Below, in pieces: positions 36,941-45,629 of a stretch of 64,000 bases of DNA. Below the pieces are notes generated by a model, which was given only the letters and a program-made list of their open reading frames with translations, ran no database searches and was not told where the DNA came from. Position 1 is the stretch's first letter. Every line of letters begins with the position of its first letter. The translations under genes were made by a program, and so were the position numbers. The stretch lies in NCBI GenBank assembly GCA_965250215.1, contig CBDFNN010000004.1:2170001-2234000 (forward strand), written 5' to 3'. The DNA comes from CBDFNN01 sp965250215. Lineage in GTDB: Bacteria > Bacteroidota > Rhodothermia > Rhodothermales > DATKEJ01.

Positions 36941-39226
36941 ATGATCCATCGATTTACGTTACTAACACTATTCGTATGTCTATGCCTCTCTAGCGCGCCA
37001 TCTTTAGTTGCTCAGAATCCAGGAGGTTCTATTCCAGCGGAAGATGAGTTTAAACCTAATCCAAAGTCTGTAACCAGTTTGAATTTACCTTTCATTGAAG
37101 GTGAAATTGTAATTGATGGTAATTTAGATGATGAAGGGTGGAGAACGGCGGCCTTGGCTGATAATTTTTGCGAGTCCTATCCAGGCGATTGCACCAAGCC
37201 AAAAAATGATATGTGGGTTCGCGTTGGCTATGACGATGAGAATCTTTATGTCTCTTTCCAACTGAAGGACGACCCGAACGAGATCCGAAGTACGTTATCT
37301 GAAAGAGACGCCATTTGGCAAGATGACTATTTTGGAATCATACTAGACACCTTTGGCAACAGCGAGTGGGCCTACTTCCTTGCTACCAATCCATTGGGCA
37401 TTCAGGGAGACACCAGAATTATCAATGGAGGTAATGAAGACGATTCATTCACCGTAATTTTCAAATCTGCAGGAATGGTGACAGAGGATGGTTATCAAGT
37501 CGAATTAGCCTTCCCATTTAGATCACTTCGATTCCCAGCTGGATCTGTCCAAGACTGGAAAATTAACTTTTGGGTTACCCAGCCTCGTGGCGATCGAAAC
37601 CGATATACTTGGTTTCCGCAGGATCGAGACAACTCTTGTTTCATCTGTCAGCTCGGCGAAATAAAAGGAATCAAGGGCATCAGCGAAAGTCGCAATCTTC
37701 AGTTTTTACCAGCATTGACTGGACTTCAGGGCTCCTCCCTGAAAAACAGCGAAAATCCAACGGAAGGCTTGGAACATGGGAAATTGACAGCCGAACCATC
37801 ACTTGGAGTAAAGTATGGCATCAATCGAAATTTAACGATGGACCTCGCCTTGAATCCGGACTTCAGTCAGATTGAGGCTGATCCGTCCCAGGTTGATGTA
37901 AACACGACCTTTGCACTTTTCTTCGACGAACGGAGACCGTTTTTCCAAGAGGGGAGTGACCTCTTCGACACCGAAATATCAACGGTCTACACACGTTCGA
38001 TCAATAATCCGACTGTCGCTGCGAAGCTTACGGGACGCTACGACAATTACAGCCTTGGTTACATCGGTGGTCGTGATCAAGTCTCGCCTTACAATATACC
38101 TTTTGCTGAAAACTCTGCGGTCTTCAGTGGAGGAGCCAGTTTCTCAAACATCTTCAGATTGAAGCGTGCCTTTGGGAAAGGTAATTACATTGGCGGTTTG
38201 ATGACGGACAGACGTATGGACGCCGGTGGCTCTGGCACAACCTTTGGGGTTGATGGAGCGAAACGCTTGACTGAAACGTTTAATCTCAAATTTCAATTTG
38301 TCGGCTCAAATACAATTGAGCCGGATAGTCCAGAACTTTCTCAAAACATCCGAGAACAAACTTTTGGAAACGGCTATACCTCGGCCTTCGATGGAGAGTC
38401 ATTCAATGGATCAGCGGCGGCGATAGGACTCGAACGATTTGGCCGACATTGGGTAATGGTTACACAAGCGGAAGCTTCGAGCCCAACATTCCGAGCCGAA
38501 AATGGCTTCGAAAGTAAGAACAGTATCTACGAGAGTTTTACTTTTCAACAATATGTATTCTATCCAAAGACCGATTGGATTACTCGAATATCTCCAAATA
38601 TCGTTGCCGGTCTCGATGCGGATTGGGATCGCCAGTGGAAAGACCGATTTGTTGCGGTGGGCATCCAAGGCACACTAAAAGGACAAACACAGTTCAATCT
38701 GAGAACCAATGTTATCAATGATGAGCGTTTCGCTGGTTCTACTTTGAAGGGTGTAAGAAGCACGAACTTATTCATAAACTCGAATTTCAGCCAATTCATG
38801 ACTATCGGTGGTGGAGGAAATGTTGGCGAAAGTATCTCGAGAAACTTGGATAATCCTACTGTTGGAAATTCGAAGTTTTTCAATGTCTTTTCGACAATGA
38901 AACCAAATTCCCAACTAAAGATTCGGCCCTCCTTGGTTTATAATAGCCTACACGAAAAATCAGGTGAAGAAATATTCAGTGGCTATATCTTCAGGTCGCG
39001 ATTTGACTATCAAGCGACAAAAAACCTCTCAGTTAGACTGATTGCGGAGTACAACAAGTTCTCAGACTCTTTCGCCTTGGATCCACTAATAACCTACAGA
39101 TTGAACGCTTTTTCCGCGCTCTATTTCGGTTCAACATTGGACTACTTGAACTACAACGAACCCTATGGTTTGAGCCAGACGGACCGTCAGATATTCTTCA
39201 AGCTTCAATACCTATTCCAGGGATAA
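36941..39226 (+). CDS. DUF5916 outer membrane protein with CBM9-like domain (first paralogue)
   Basis: A 761-residue exported protein. After the signal peptide comes a carbohydrate-binding-family-9-like domain (IVIDGNLDDEGWRTA, DNLYVSF-type ENLYVSFQLKDDPNE), then the DUF5916 region with LDLALNPDFSQIEADPSQV-type and RRPFFQEGSDLF motifs and a long beta-strand-rich C-terminus. The protein ends LKLQYLFQG-like with an aromatic-rich final strand, consistent with an outer membrane barrel. The function is unknown. I chose ATG 36941; a GTG seven codons upstream is possible. A second copy follows. Confidence 0.82.
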   Translation: MIHRFTLLTLFVCLCLSSAPSLVAQNPGGSIPAEDEFKPNPKSVTSLNLPFIEGEIVIDGNLDDEGWRTAALADNFCESYPGDCTKPKNDMWVRVGYDDENLYVSFQLKDDPNEIRSTLSERDAIWQDDYFGIILDTFGNSEWAYFLATNPLGIQGDTRIINGGNEDDSFTVIFKSAGMVTEDGYQVELAFPFRSLRFPAGSVQDWKINFWVTQPRGDRNRYTWFPQDRDNSCFICQLGEIKGIKGISESRNLQFLPALTGLQGSSLKNSENPTEGLEHGKLTAEPSLGVKYGINRNLTMDLALNPDFSQIEADPSQVDVNTTFALFFDERRPFFQEGSDLFDTEISTVYTRSINNPTVAAKLTGRYDNYSLGYIGGRDQVSPYNIPFAENSAVFSGGASFSNIFRLKRAFGKGNYIGGLMTDRRMDAGGSGTTFGVDGAKRLTETFNLKFQFVGSNTIEPDSPELSQNIREQTFGNGYTSAFDGESFNGSAAAIGLERFGRHWVMVTQAEASSPTFRAENGFESKNSIYESFTFQQYVFYPKTDWITRISPNIVAGLDADWDRQWKDRFVAVGIQGTLKGQTQFNLRTNVINDERFAGSTLKGVRSTNLFINSNFSQFMTIGGGGNVGESISRNLDNPTVGNSKFFNVFSTMKPNSQLKIRPSLVYNSLHEKSGEEIFSGYIFRSRFDYQATKNLSVRLIAEYNKFSDSFALDPLITYRLNAFSALYFGSTLDYLNYNEPYGLSQTDRQIFFKLQYLFQG

Positions 39227-39252
39227 AATTTAGCGTGGTGGCTAAAATAGTC

Positions 39253-39295
39253 AATGAGGAAAGGCCGACCCCTAGGGCTGACTTTTCCTCATTTT
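39253..39295 (+). terminator. Terminator after the first DUF5916 gene
   Basis: AATGAGGAAA pairs with TTTCCTCATT, and the stem continues through GG-C-CG to a CCCTAGGG centre with two mismatches; TTTT follows. It starts 27 bases after the stop codon and separates the two paralogues into different transcripts. Confidence 0.75.
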
Positions 39296-39356
39296 GGCTA
39301 GTGAGTAACAAAGGGATTCTGGTATTGTCACCTATAGTTCGTGTACCTTTTCTCAG

Positions 39357-39372
39357 TGTTGAAATATCAACA
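39357..39372. promoter_or_regulatory. Dyad TGTTGA-AATA-TCAACA, first copy
   Basis: A perfect 6-4-6 inverted repeat, 80-95 bases upstream of the second DUF5916 gene. An identical-arm dyad lies 27 bases further on. Paired sites suggest cooperative binding of a dimeric regulator. Confidence 0.55.
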
Positions 39373-39383
39373 GTATTTGTGTA

Positions 39384-39399
39384 TGTTGAATTATCAACA
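39384..39399. promoter_or_regulatory. Dyad TGTTGA-ATTA-TCAACA, second copy
   Basis: The same arms as the dyad at 39357, extended by one more pair (A...T) to 7-base arms. It ends 52 bases before the ATG at 39452. Confidence 0.55.
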
Positions 39400-39451
39400 T
39401 GTCGGGCTGGGCGATTCCAGACCATCATCACCAAACAAGAAATCAGCCCTT

Positions 39452-41713
39452 ATGTCCAAGCGAATTGGCATTTCCGTCCTCCTGTTTCTCTGCATCTCTG
39501 CTACACGAGTACGAGCACAGCAGTCAGCCGACGCAAGGGACTTTCGACCCAACGAAGATCCAAGTATCACAATTCCTAGAATTTCTCAGAAGATCGAGAT
39601 CGATGGTATTCTAGATGATGAAGGGTGGAGGTCAGCATCTCATGCTGACAATTTTTGCGAATCTTATCCCGGAGATTGCACTAAGCCGGCTTTCGACATG
39701 TGGGCGAAAATCGCCTATGACTCGGAGAATCTGTACGTTTCATTTAAGCTATTCGAAGATCCATCCAACATTCGACGATCATTGTCGGAGAGAGATGACC
39801 AATGGCGAGATGATTATTTCGCTCTCGTTTTAGATACATATGGCAATAGTGAGTGGGCTTACTTTCTCGCTGTGAATCCCCTCGGGATCCAGGGCGATGA
39901 AAGAATGACTATCGATAATGAAGATGGTTCATTTGACGTCATATTCAAGTCAGCTGGAATGGTCACTGATGATGGCTATCAGATTGAAATGGCCATTCCC
40001 TTTAAATCACTTCGATATCCACAGCTTGATCTACAGAAATGGAAAATAAATTTCTATGTGACACAGCCACGATCCGATCGAACTCGGTTTTCATGGTATC
40101 CTCTAAGCAGGGACAATTCGTGCTTTATGTGTCAACTTGGTGAGGCCAAAGGACTTCAAGGAATTTCCGTCGGACGAAATGTCCAGCTACTCCCTGCCAT
40201 CACAAGCTCGCAAGGTGCGTCATTACGGGACGGGGATGACCCGAGTTCTGGCATTAAAAATGAGAAGATAAATCTGGATCCTTCTCTTGGTATTAAATAT
40301 GGCATAAGCCCTAATCTAAATCTTGACCTCGCCTTGAATCCCGACTTTAGTCAGATTGAGGCTGATCCTTCACAGGTAGATGTCAATACAACTTTTGCTC
40401 TATTCTTTGACGAGCGTAGACCATTCTTTCAGGAGGGTAGCGACCTTTTTGATACGGAAATATCCACTGTATACACCCGATCAATCAATAACCCGGCCTT
40501 TGCAGCGAAGCTTACCGGCAGATACGACAAAGTAAGCGTCGGCTATATCGGTGGACGAGATTTGGACTCGCCATTCATCATTCCCTTTGAAGAAAATTCT
40601 GCTGTATTCACAGGCGGGGCAAGCTTCTCCAATATTTTCAGAGTTAAGCGAAGTCTGGGAGAGGGGAGCTTCTTAGGTGGGATGATTACGGATCGACGCC
40701 TAGATGAGGGTGGATCGGGGTCAACTTTTGGATTCGATGGATTAAAGAGATTGACAAGCTCTTTTAGCCTTGGCTGGCATCTTGTTGGATCGTATACGGA
40801 AGAACCAGACAGTCCAGAGCTTTCGGAAAACATTCGAGAGCAAACCTTCGGAGATGGATATACATCTGCACTGGACGGTGAGACTTTTTCGGGACTCGGC
40901 GGCTCCATTGAACTCGGAAATTCCGGTCGGAATTTTTTGATGGAGACGGATATAAAAGCCTTCAGTCCAACCTTCAGAGTAGACAACGGATTTGAACGAC
41001 AAAACAGCGTTTACGGTTTTACAACTTTTAACGCCTATCTTTTTCGACCTGGAAATTCGTGGATCACTACAGTCAATCCTGATTTTGTAGCTGGCCAAGA
41101 CTGGAACTGGGACGGCGAGTGGAAGGATCGCTTCTTTAGACCAGGCATTCGATTGAACCTGAGAGGACAAACCTTCATTGGTATTCGCTATCACATTGTA
41201 AATGACGAGAAATTTGCAGGTCAAACATTCGAAGGACTTAGAAGACTCTCACTTTTTCTGGACTCCAGTCCTAATCGATTCATCACTTTGGGAGGTGATG
41301 CTGACTTCGGCCCTCAGATATCGCGAGACGTAGATAACCCTTTAAAAGGGAATTCACTGAATTACAGATTCCGATCTACCGTTCGACCGACTTCGCAGTT
41401 AAGAATTTCACCATCTTTTGTTTACAGCAAACTGGATAATCGCGCGACTGGCGAAGAAATATTTAGTGGATATATTTTCAGATCGCGATTCGACTATCAA
41501 GCGAGTCGGAAACTCTCTCTTAGAGTTATCGCAGAGTACAATAATTTTTCAGACAGCTTTGCTTTGGATCCACTGGTCACCTATCGGATCAACGCGTTTT
41601 CAGCCGTCTATTTTGGATCTACCCTGGACTATTTCAACTTCGAAGAGCCCTATGGCATAAGTCAATCGGGTCGGCAGTTCTTCTTTAAGTTGCAATACCT
41701 GCTTCAAGTCTAG
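39452..41713 (+). CDS. DUF5916 outer membrane protein with CBM9-like domain (second paralogue)
   Basis: A 753-residue paralogue of the previous gene with the same order of domains: signal peptide (RIGISVLLFLCISATRV), CBM9-like domain (IEIDGILDDEGWRSASHADN), DUF5916 core and barrel-like C-terminus. Long blocks are identical in both copies, for example DPSQVDVNTTFALFFDE and RRPFFQEGSDLFDTEIS, pointing to tandem duplication. The ATG at 39452 starts the signal peptide; the frame is open further upstream but that part covers the operator dyads. Its stop abuts that of the convergent DUF5777 gene with no gap. Confidence 0.82.
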   Translation: MSKRIGISVLLFLCISATRVRAQQSADARDFRPNEDPSITIPRISQKIEIDGILDDEGWRSASHADNFCESYPGDCTKPAFDMWAKIAYDSENLYVSFKLFEDPSNIRRSLSERDDQWRDDYFALVLDTYGNSEWAYFLAVNPLGIQGDERMTIDNEDGSFDVIFKSAGMVTDDGYQIEMAIPFKSLRYPQLDLQKWKINFYVTQPRSDRTRFSWYPLSRDNSCFMCQLGEAKGLQGISVGRNVQLLPAITSSQGASLRDGDDPSSGIKNEKINLDPSLGIKYGISPNLNLDLALNPDFSQIEADPSQVDVNTTFALFFDERRPFFQEGSDLFDTEISTVYTRSINNPAFAAKLTGRYDKVSVGYIGGRDLDSPFIIPFEENSAVFTGGASFSNIFRVKRSLGEGSFLGGMITDRRLDEGGSGSTFGFDGLKRLTSSFSLGWHLVGSYTEEPDSPELSENIREQTFGDGYTSALDGETFSGLGGSIELGNSGRNFLMETDIKAFSPTFRVDNGFERQNSVYGFTTFNAYLFRPGNSWITTVNPDFVAGQDWNWDGEWKDRFFRPGIRLNLRGQTFIGIRYHIVNDEKFAGQTFEGLRRLSLFLDSSPNRFITLGGDADFGPQISRDVDNPLKGNSLNYRFRSTVRPTSQLRISPSFVYSKLDNRATGEEIFSGYIFRSRFDYQASRKLSLRVIAEYNNFSDSFALDPLVTYRINAFSAVYFGSTLDYFNFEEPYGISQSGRQFFFKLQYLLQV

Positions 41714-42586
41714 TCAGAGCGCGAACACTCTATGGATGTTGAAGCCGATTCGGAAATCGCCCTCAAAGAAATCATCCACGTTTCGACCCAGAATGTTTTG
41801 TTCAGTCATTGATTGGGAGGTGGTAATAAAGAGCTGGAAAACGTGACCTCCCGTTTCTAAATCCATGCCGAGTGAAATGGCATCTTTGGTACCGTCTGAT
41901 CGTGCTCCTAAAACCGGTACGAATTCTGCGAGCAGGGCAAGACGTTCATTCAATTCATATTTGGCGACTAGCCCAAGACCGTAGAGGTCGTTTTTCTGCT
42001 CCAAAATTTGGTCTCCTGCTCCTCGTTCTCGAAATACGGTGTTAAAGTGAACCCACATGGGAGAGACTTGAATACTGAGCTGATCGCTGAATTTCCTCGC
42101 GATCAGAAGGGAACTCAAGTAGCTCAGCTTGTCAATGAAATCAAGTCCGTCTGACAATGTTGAAATACCCATATCTCCTTTGACCGCCAACTCAATGGGC
42201 ATACTGTTGTCTTTTGTTTGGCGGAGAAGATTAGCTTTAAACCTGAAGTCATAGAGTTTGTCGAAGCGAGAACGGCCAAAGCCAACTGAAACGCGATCTG
42301 TCACTCCGTAGTCAAGCCCAAAGCGAATATTTGCAGCTGCATCTAAGCCGAACAAATCCTGTGTTCCGTTTGTGGCAACTCCGAAGACATGCCTGATACT
42401 GAAGTTCAGATTGCGCTTGGGTATATTTGTCACCGAACTCAGCCCGATTACCTCCGTCGCCCAAAATATTTCGTCGATCGGTCCTCCTGGGTCAGCGAGT
42501 TGCCGCTGCATCTGCGCGGATGCCGGTGAACTAATGATCAAACCGACGAGGGCAATACTTAAGAAGCAAATTAATCTACTCAGCAC
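41714..42586 (-). CDS. DUF5777 family outer membrane beta-barrel protein
   Basis: A 290-residue exported protein: signal peptide (LICFLSIALVGLIISSPASA) and then many amphipathic strands with aromatic ends (LNFSIRHVFGVATNGT, FGLDYGVTDRVSVGFGRSR, LALLAEFVPVLGARSD), a pattern seen in DUF5777 proteins. It is probably an outer membrane barrel. It is third in a minus-strand operon after the heme-motif lipoprotein and the YceI protein. Such genes accompany YceI and c-type domains in Bacteroidota; the shared role is not established. Confidence 0.75.
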   Translation of the reverse strand: MLSRLICFLSIALVGLIISSPASAQMQRQLADPGGPIDEIFWATEVIGLSSVTNIPKRNLNFSIRHVFGVATNGTQDLFGLDAAANIRFGLDYGVTDRVSVGFGRSRFDKLYDFRFKANLLRQTKDNSMPIELAVKGDMGISTLSDGLDFIDKLSYLSSLLIARKFSDQLSIQVSPMWVHFNTVFRERGAGDQILEQKNDLYGLGLVAKYELNERLALLAEFVPVLGARSDGTKDAISLGMDLETGGHVFQLFITTSQSMTEQNILGRNVDDFFEGDFRIGFNIHRVFAL

Positions 42587-42587
42587 G

Positions 42588-43205
42588 CTACTGACCTTTG
42601 TATGGGCTTAGCAAGGCTTCCAAGTGAATGGCCTGGAGTTGATCCACCTTGACGAAAAGCAATTTTGGAGGCACGATATTGTAATCATCTAGGAGTATAT
42701 CCCAAGCAGCTTTAATAAGGATAGACGCTCCCGACTTTTGAATAGAACCAGAAACCACAATTTCTTGCGTTTGTCCATGCAGTGAGAACGTCCCGCGGAC
42801 TCTTGCTTGTTGCTCCGTAGTAAGCTGAGGATCAAAGGGACTCACCAATTTTCCGAAAAACTCTCCGAAGGGGTATTTCTTGGTCTCAAGGCTAACTCGC
42901 ATGTCCTTGTCGCGTTTACCGATCCCTGTTTCAAGACTTGAAAGGTCCACATAAAAATCGACCGTTGAATCAGCAAGATTTATCATTCCTACTAACTTTT
43001 CTGATTCACCGGAAAAGGTGTGCAAGGGAACGGACGAAGTAAATTGAATATGTCCAATCTCCGTTTTATACGCTTGGGCCTCCGCACTTTGCAGGCTTGG
43101 GAGCAGGACAGGACCGACTAAAAGACACCAAAACAAACTAAAATTGAAGCGCCTTACCTTTGCATTAATTCTTAGTCTTGCGAATATTTGATCGAGGCTG
43201 GACAT
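42588..43205 (-). CDS. YceI family lipid-binding protein
   Basis: A 205-residue periplasmic protein. After an N-terminal hydrophobic segment (FSLFWCLLVGPVLLPSLQSAEA) the YceI barrel follows: YKTEIGHIQFTSSVPLHTF, VDLSSLETGIGKRDKDMR and FSLHGQTQEIVVSG. YceI proteins bind isoprenoid or other lipids in a lipocalin-like barrel. Its ATG overlaps the stop of the upstream lipoprotein gene by one base (TAATG), so the two are translationally coupled. Confidence 0.88.
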   Translation of the reverse strand: MSSLDQIFARLRINAKVRRFNFSLFWCLLVGPVLLPSLQSAEAQAYKTEIGHIQFTSSVPLHTFSGESEKLVGMINLADSTVDFYVDLSSLETGIGKRDKDMRVSLETKKYPFGEFFGKLVSPFDPQLTTEQQARVRGTFSLHGQTQEIVVSGSIQKSGASILIKAAWDILLDDYNIVPPKLLFVKVDQLQAIHLEALLSPYKGQ

Positions 43206-43609
43206 TAGTTATTAAGAGCCCCTTCGTCGATCCATGTTTTAATAATTCCAACTTCGTCAGAGGTCAAAAGTCCGCCTCTTATTGGCATTCGCCCTCCGAA
43301 TTGAGGATTGACACGCATTTTGTCTATCACCGGGCTGGTGTCACCGTCGCCTGGATCGACGATAAGCCTTCCATATGCTACTCCGATGCTCGTTATGACT
43401 TGCTGGTAGCTCGAAAGGTTGACACCACTTTGTGAACTGCTGAAATGGCAACCGCCGCCACCGCAGGATCTTGAAAAAAGAGGCTGTACTTCCAAGGAAT
43501 AGCTAACGTCGACCTGGGGTCCAAGTAACGAGTTGTCGATCAAGCGACTCTGGCAATTCGAGAGAAGCCCAAAAGACAAACAAAGGGCTAAATATTTAAT
43601 TCCCTGCAT
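43205..43609 (-). CDS. Lipoprotein with cytochrome c-like C-x4-CH motif
   Basis: A 134-residue lipoprotein; the signal ends in LLSNC, a lipobox. The body has a c-type-like domain: LEVQPLFSRSCGGGGCH, where the heme motif is C-x4-CH instead of the usual C-x2-CH, then LSSYQQV, DGDTSPVIDKM and a C-terminal LTSDEVGIIKTWIDEGA, which is the usual end of small cytochrome-like domains in FCB bacteria. Whether heme is attached is uncertain. The start at 43609 was chosen because the signal peptide begins there. First gene of the operon. Confidence 0.75.
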   Translation of the reverse strand: MQGIKYLALCLSFGLLSNCQSRLIDNSLLGPQVDVSYSLEVQPLFSRSCGGGGCHFSSSQSGVNLSSYQQVITSIGVAYGRLIVDPGDGDTSPVIDKMRVNPQFGGRMPIRGGLLTSDEVGIIKTWIDEGALNN

Positions 43610-43735
43610 GACCGATGTCGATATAGCCGCCTCCGCTTGTTGCAATGCCATTATATTAATTGTCGATGTCCATGCCTTTTGAAAATAATCCTAGACCTGA
43701 TTCAAACCTAGCTAGGTATTTATTAGTGCCCTAGA

Positions 43736-43993
43736 TCACAGATCAGATCTAGCCTCCTCCAGGCCAGTAGTCTTGTTGTCCAAATGCCTCCAAACATATC
43801 GGCTGGAGTATCCATGGCCTTCTCCCAGAGCAGTTTTTGCGATCATCTCACCGATTTCTGGTCCCATTTTGAATCCGTGTCCGCTACCTCCGGACCCGAC
43901 GGTCAAGCCTTTAAGCTCAGGATGTTGAATCCAAAAGTGCCCATCCAAAGTATCTGTGTAGTAGCATCTCCGAGTAGACTCCTCGGCTTGGTT
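43736..43993 (-). pseudogene. C-terminal relic of an FAD-dependent amine oxidase (MSOX/MTOX type)
   Basis: The frame reads ESTRRCYYTDTLDGHFWI then GSGGSGHGFKMGPEIGEM, which is the C-terminal end of sarcosine/N-methyltryptophan oxidases (the RxCxYT...PD.HF and GHGFK FAD segments). Directly upstream is an in-frame TGA at 43994-43996, and no ADP-binding or substrate domain is recognisable in any frame before it. Roughly the last 80 residues of a protein of about 370 survive. It lies just before the sugar module and probably marks an insertion or deletion boundary. Confidence 0.72.
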
Positions 43994-44100
43994 TCAGCGA
44001 CCTGACCTGCATTCTGATCTTGTGGGGATACCCGGAGTTGCGTAAGTTGAGCACTGTTCGGAACATCAAATCTGCCTCCTTGAAGCCAGAACGACCCATC

Positions 44101-44691
44101 ATGAATACGGATCAGGCCATCATCGAGCCGTCTGTGCTGATAGCCCCCTTTAGTGGGGCTTTAAGTGGAAAGACCGTCACCAAGACCACCCGTCGGATAC
44201 AAGATTTGTCTGATTTCTTCGATGATGAGGCCGCCCGGAGGCGTATGAAGCCGGATCAAATCCTCTACGAGGTCGAAGCCTATTTACCGGTAGCACAGGG
44301 CCTGGAAGGCGGCCTGTTTTTTGGTCGAACTATCCTGTATCCAGGTTGTGTTGGTCAGGAGTATTTTATGACAAAAGGCCACCTTCATGAAAAGGCCGAC
44401 CGGGGAGAATATTACTGGGGTCTGGAAGGCGAAGGGATGTTGATTCTGATGGATGCGCAACGCTCAACCTGGGCCGAACGCATGTTTCCGGGTAGCCTAC
44501 ATTATATCCCTGCGCATGTCGTCCATCGAAGCGCTAACATCGGGGCTATCCCCTTGATTTTCGGAGCCTGCTGGCCTTCGGATGCCGGTCACAACTACGA
44601 TATCGTGCAAAGTGAAGGGTTTTCAGCCCGACTCATGGACGTGGACGGTCGCCCTCAGTTAATCGATCTACCTCATACCGGAATCTCATGA
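44101..44691 (+). CDS. Cupin-type glucose-6-phosphate isomerase (first copy)
   Basis: A 196-residue protein of the archaeal-type PGI cupin family. The metal site is visible: TKGHLHEKADRGEYYWGLEG gives HxH and the Glu, and YIPAHVVHRSANIG gives the third His; a late FGACWPSDAGHNYD segment also fits. It interconverts glucose 6-phosphate and fructose 6-phosphate. The ATG at 44101 starts the conserved part; the frame is open 81 bases further upstream, but that overlaps the oxidase relic. First gene of a coupled five-gene module; its last codon overlaps the ROK start (ATGA). Confidence 0.82.
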   Translation: MNTDQAIIEPSVLIAPFSGALSGKTVTKTTRRIQDLSDFFDDEAARRRMKPDQILYEVEAYLPVAQGLEGGLFFGRTILYPGCVGQEYFMTKGHLHEKADRGEYYWGLEGEGMLILMDAQRSTWAERMFPGSLHYIPAHVVHRSANIGAIPLIFGACWPSDAGHNYDIVQSEGFSARLMDVDGRPQLIDLPHTGIS

Positions 44692-45629
44692 TTGTAGGCC
44701 TGGACCTCGGAGGGACAGTTATTAAATCCGGTTTGATTCACGACGGTCTCATCGTCCGTGAGCTAAACCGACCGGCGCAGTCCAAACAGGGACTTCAGGC
44801 CTCCCTGAAAACAATTGAAGGACTTGTTCATAATCTGATGGCACATGCCGCGCAATCAAATGGCACGGTAAGGGGGCTGGGAATCGCGATCCCCGGCATT
44901 GTCGATACTACCGCCATGCGGGTTATCAGTACCAATCAAAAATATGACGATGCCTGTGCCTTTGATTTTGTGACCTGGGCTCAGTCGACCTTTCATCTGC
45001 CCATTGTACTGGAGAATGATGCCCGAACGGCTCTGATCGGTGAATGGCAGTTCGGGGCAGGACAGGGTGTCGATGATTTGGCGATGATGACCCTTGGGAC
45101 TGGCATAGGTACGGCTGCTTTGATCGAAGGTCAGCTGCTGCATGGGAAACACTTTCAAGCCGGTTGTCTGGGCGGGCATTTCAGCATTCGTCCAAACGGT
45201 CGGCAGTGTACCTGTGGCAACCGAGGCTGCCTGGAAGCTGAAGCCTCTTCCTGGCAATTGAGCAATCTCATTCTGCAAGATCCTGACTATGGGCAAAGCA
45301 GCCTGGCCGATCATGATCCTGACTTTAAATGGCTCTTTGCATGTGCAGAAGCCGGCGATGAACTGGCGATACGATTAAAAGAACACTGTCTGACTTGTTG
45401 GGCTACCGGAGTCGTCAACTTGATCCATGCCTACGACCCTGAGCGGGTCATTTTAGGCGGTGGTGTTATGAAAAGTGCAGCGGCTATTCTCCCTTTTATA
45501 CAGGCACAAGTCGAGGCGCTTGCCTGGACACCTTCCGCGCCAGTTTCGGTAGTTGCGGCCCGGATTCCAGACCGCTCGGCACTGCTGGGAGCCTACCATC
45601 TCATGTCTTCCAAATTGTTGGAGCGATGA
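44688..45629 (+). CDS. ROK family sugar kinase
   Basis: A 313-residue kinase: phosphate loop GLDLGGTVIKSGLI, GLGIAIPGIVD, catalytic ENDARTALIGEWQFGAG, ATP loop MTLGTGIG, and the ROK zinc site RQCTCGNRGCLEAEAS. The C-terminus carries VILGGGVMKSA. It phosphorylates a hexose, with mannose, fructose or glucose likely from the isomerase genes on both sides. It overlaps each neighbour by 4 bases (ATGA). Confidence 0.9.
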   Translation: MIVGLDLGGTVIKSGLIHDGLIVRELNRPAQSKQGLQASLKTIEGLVHNLMAHAAQSNGTVRGLGIAIPGIVDTTAMRVISTNQKYDDACAFDFVTWAQSTFHLPIVLENDARTALIGEWQFGAGQGVDDLAMMTLGTGIGTAALIEGQLLHGKHFQAGCLGGHFSIRPNGRQCTCGNRGCLEAEASSWQLSNLILQDPDYGQSSLADHDPDFKWLFACAEAGDELAIRLKEHCLTCWATGVVNLIHAYDPERVILGGGVMKSAAAILPFIQAQVEALAWTPSAPVSVVAARIPDRSALLGAYHLMSSKLLER

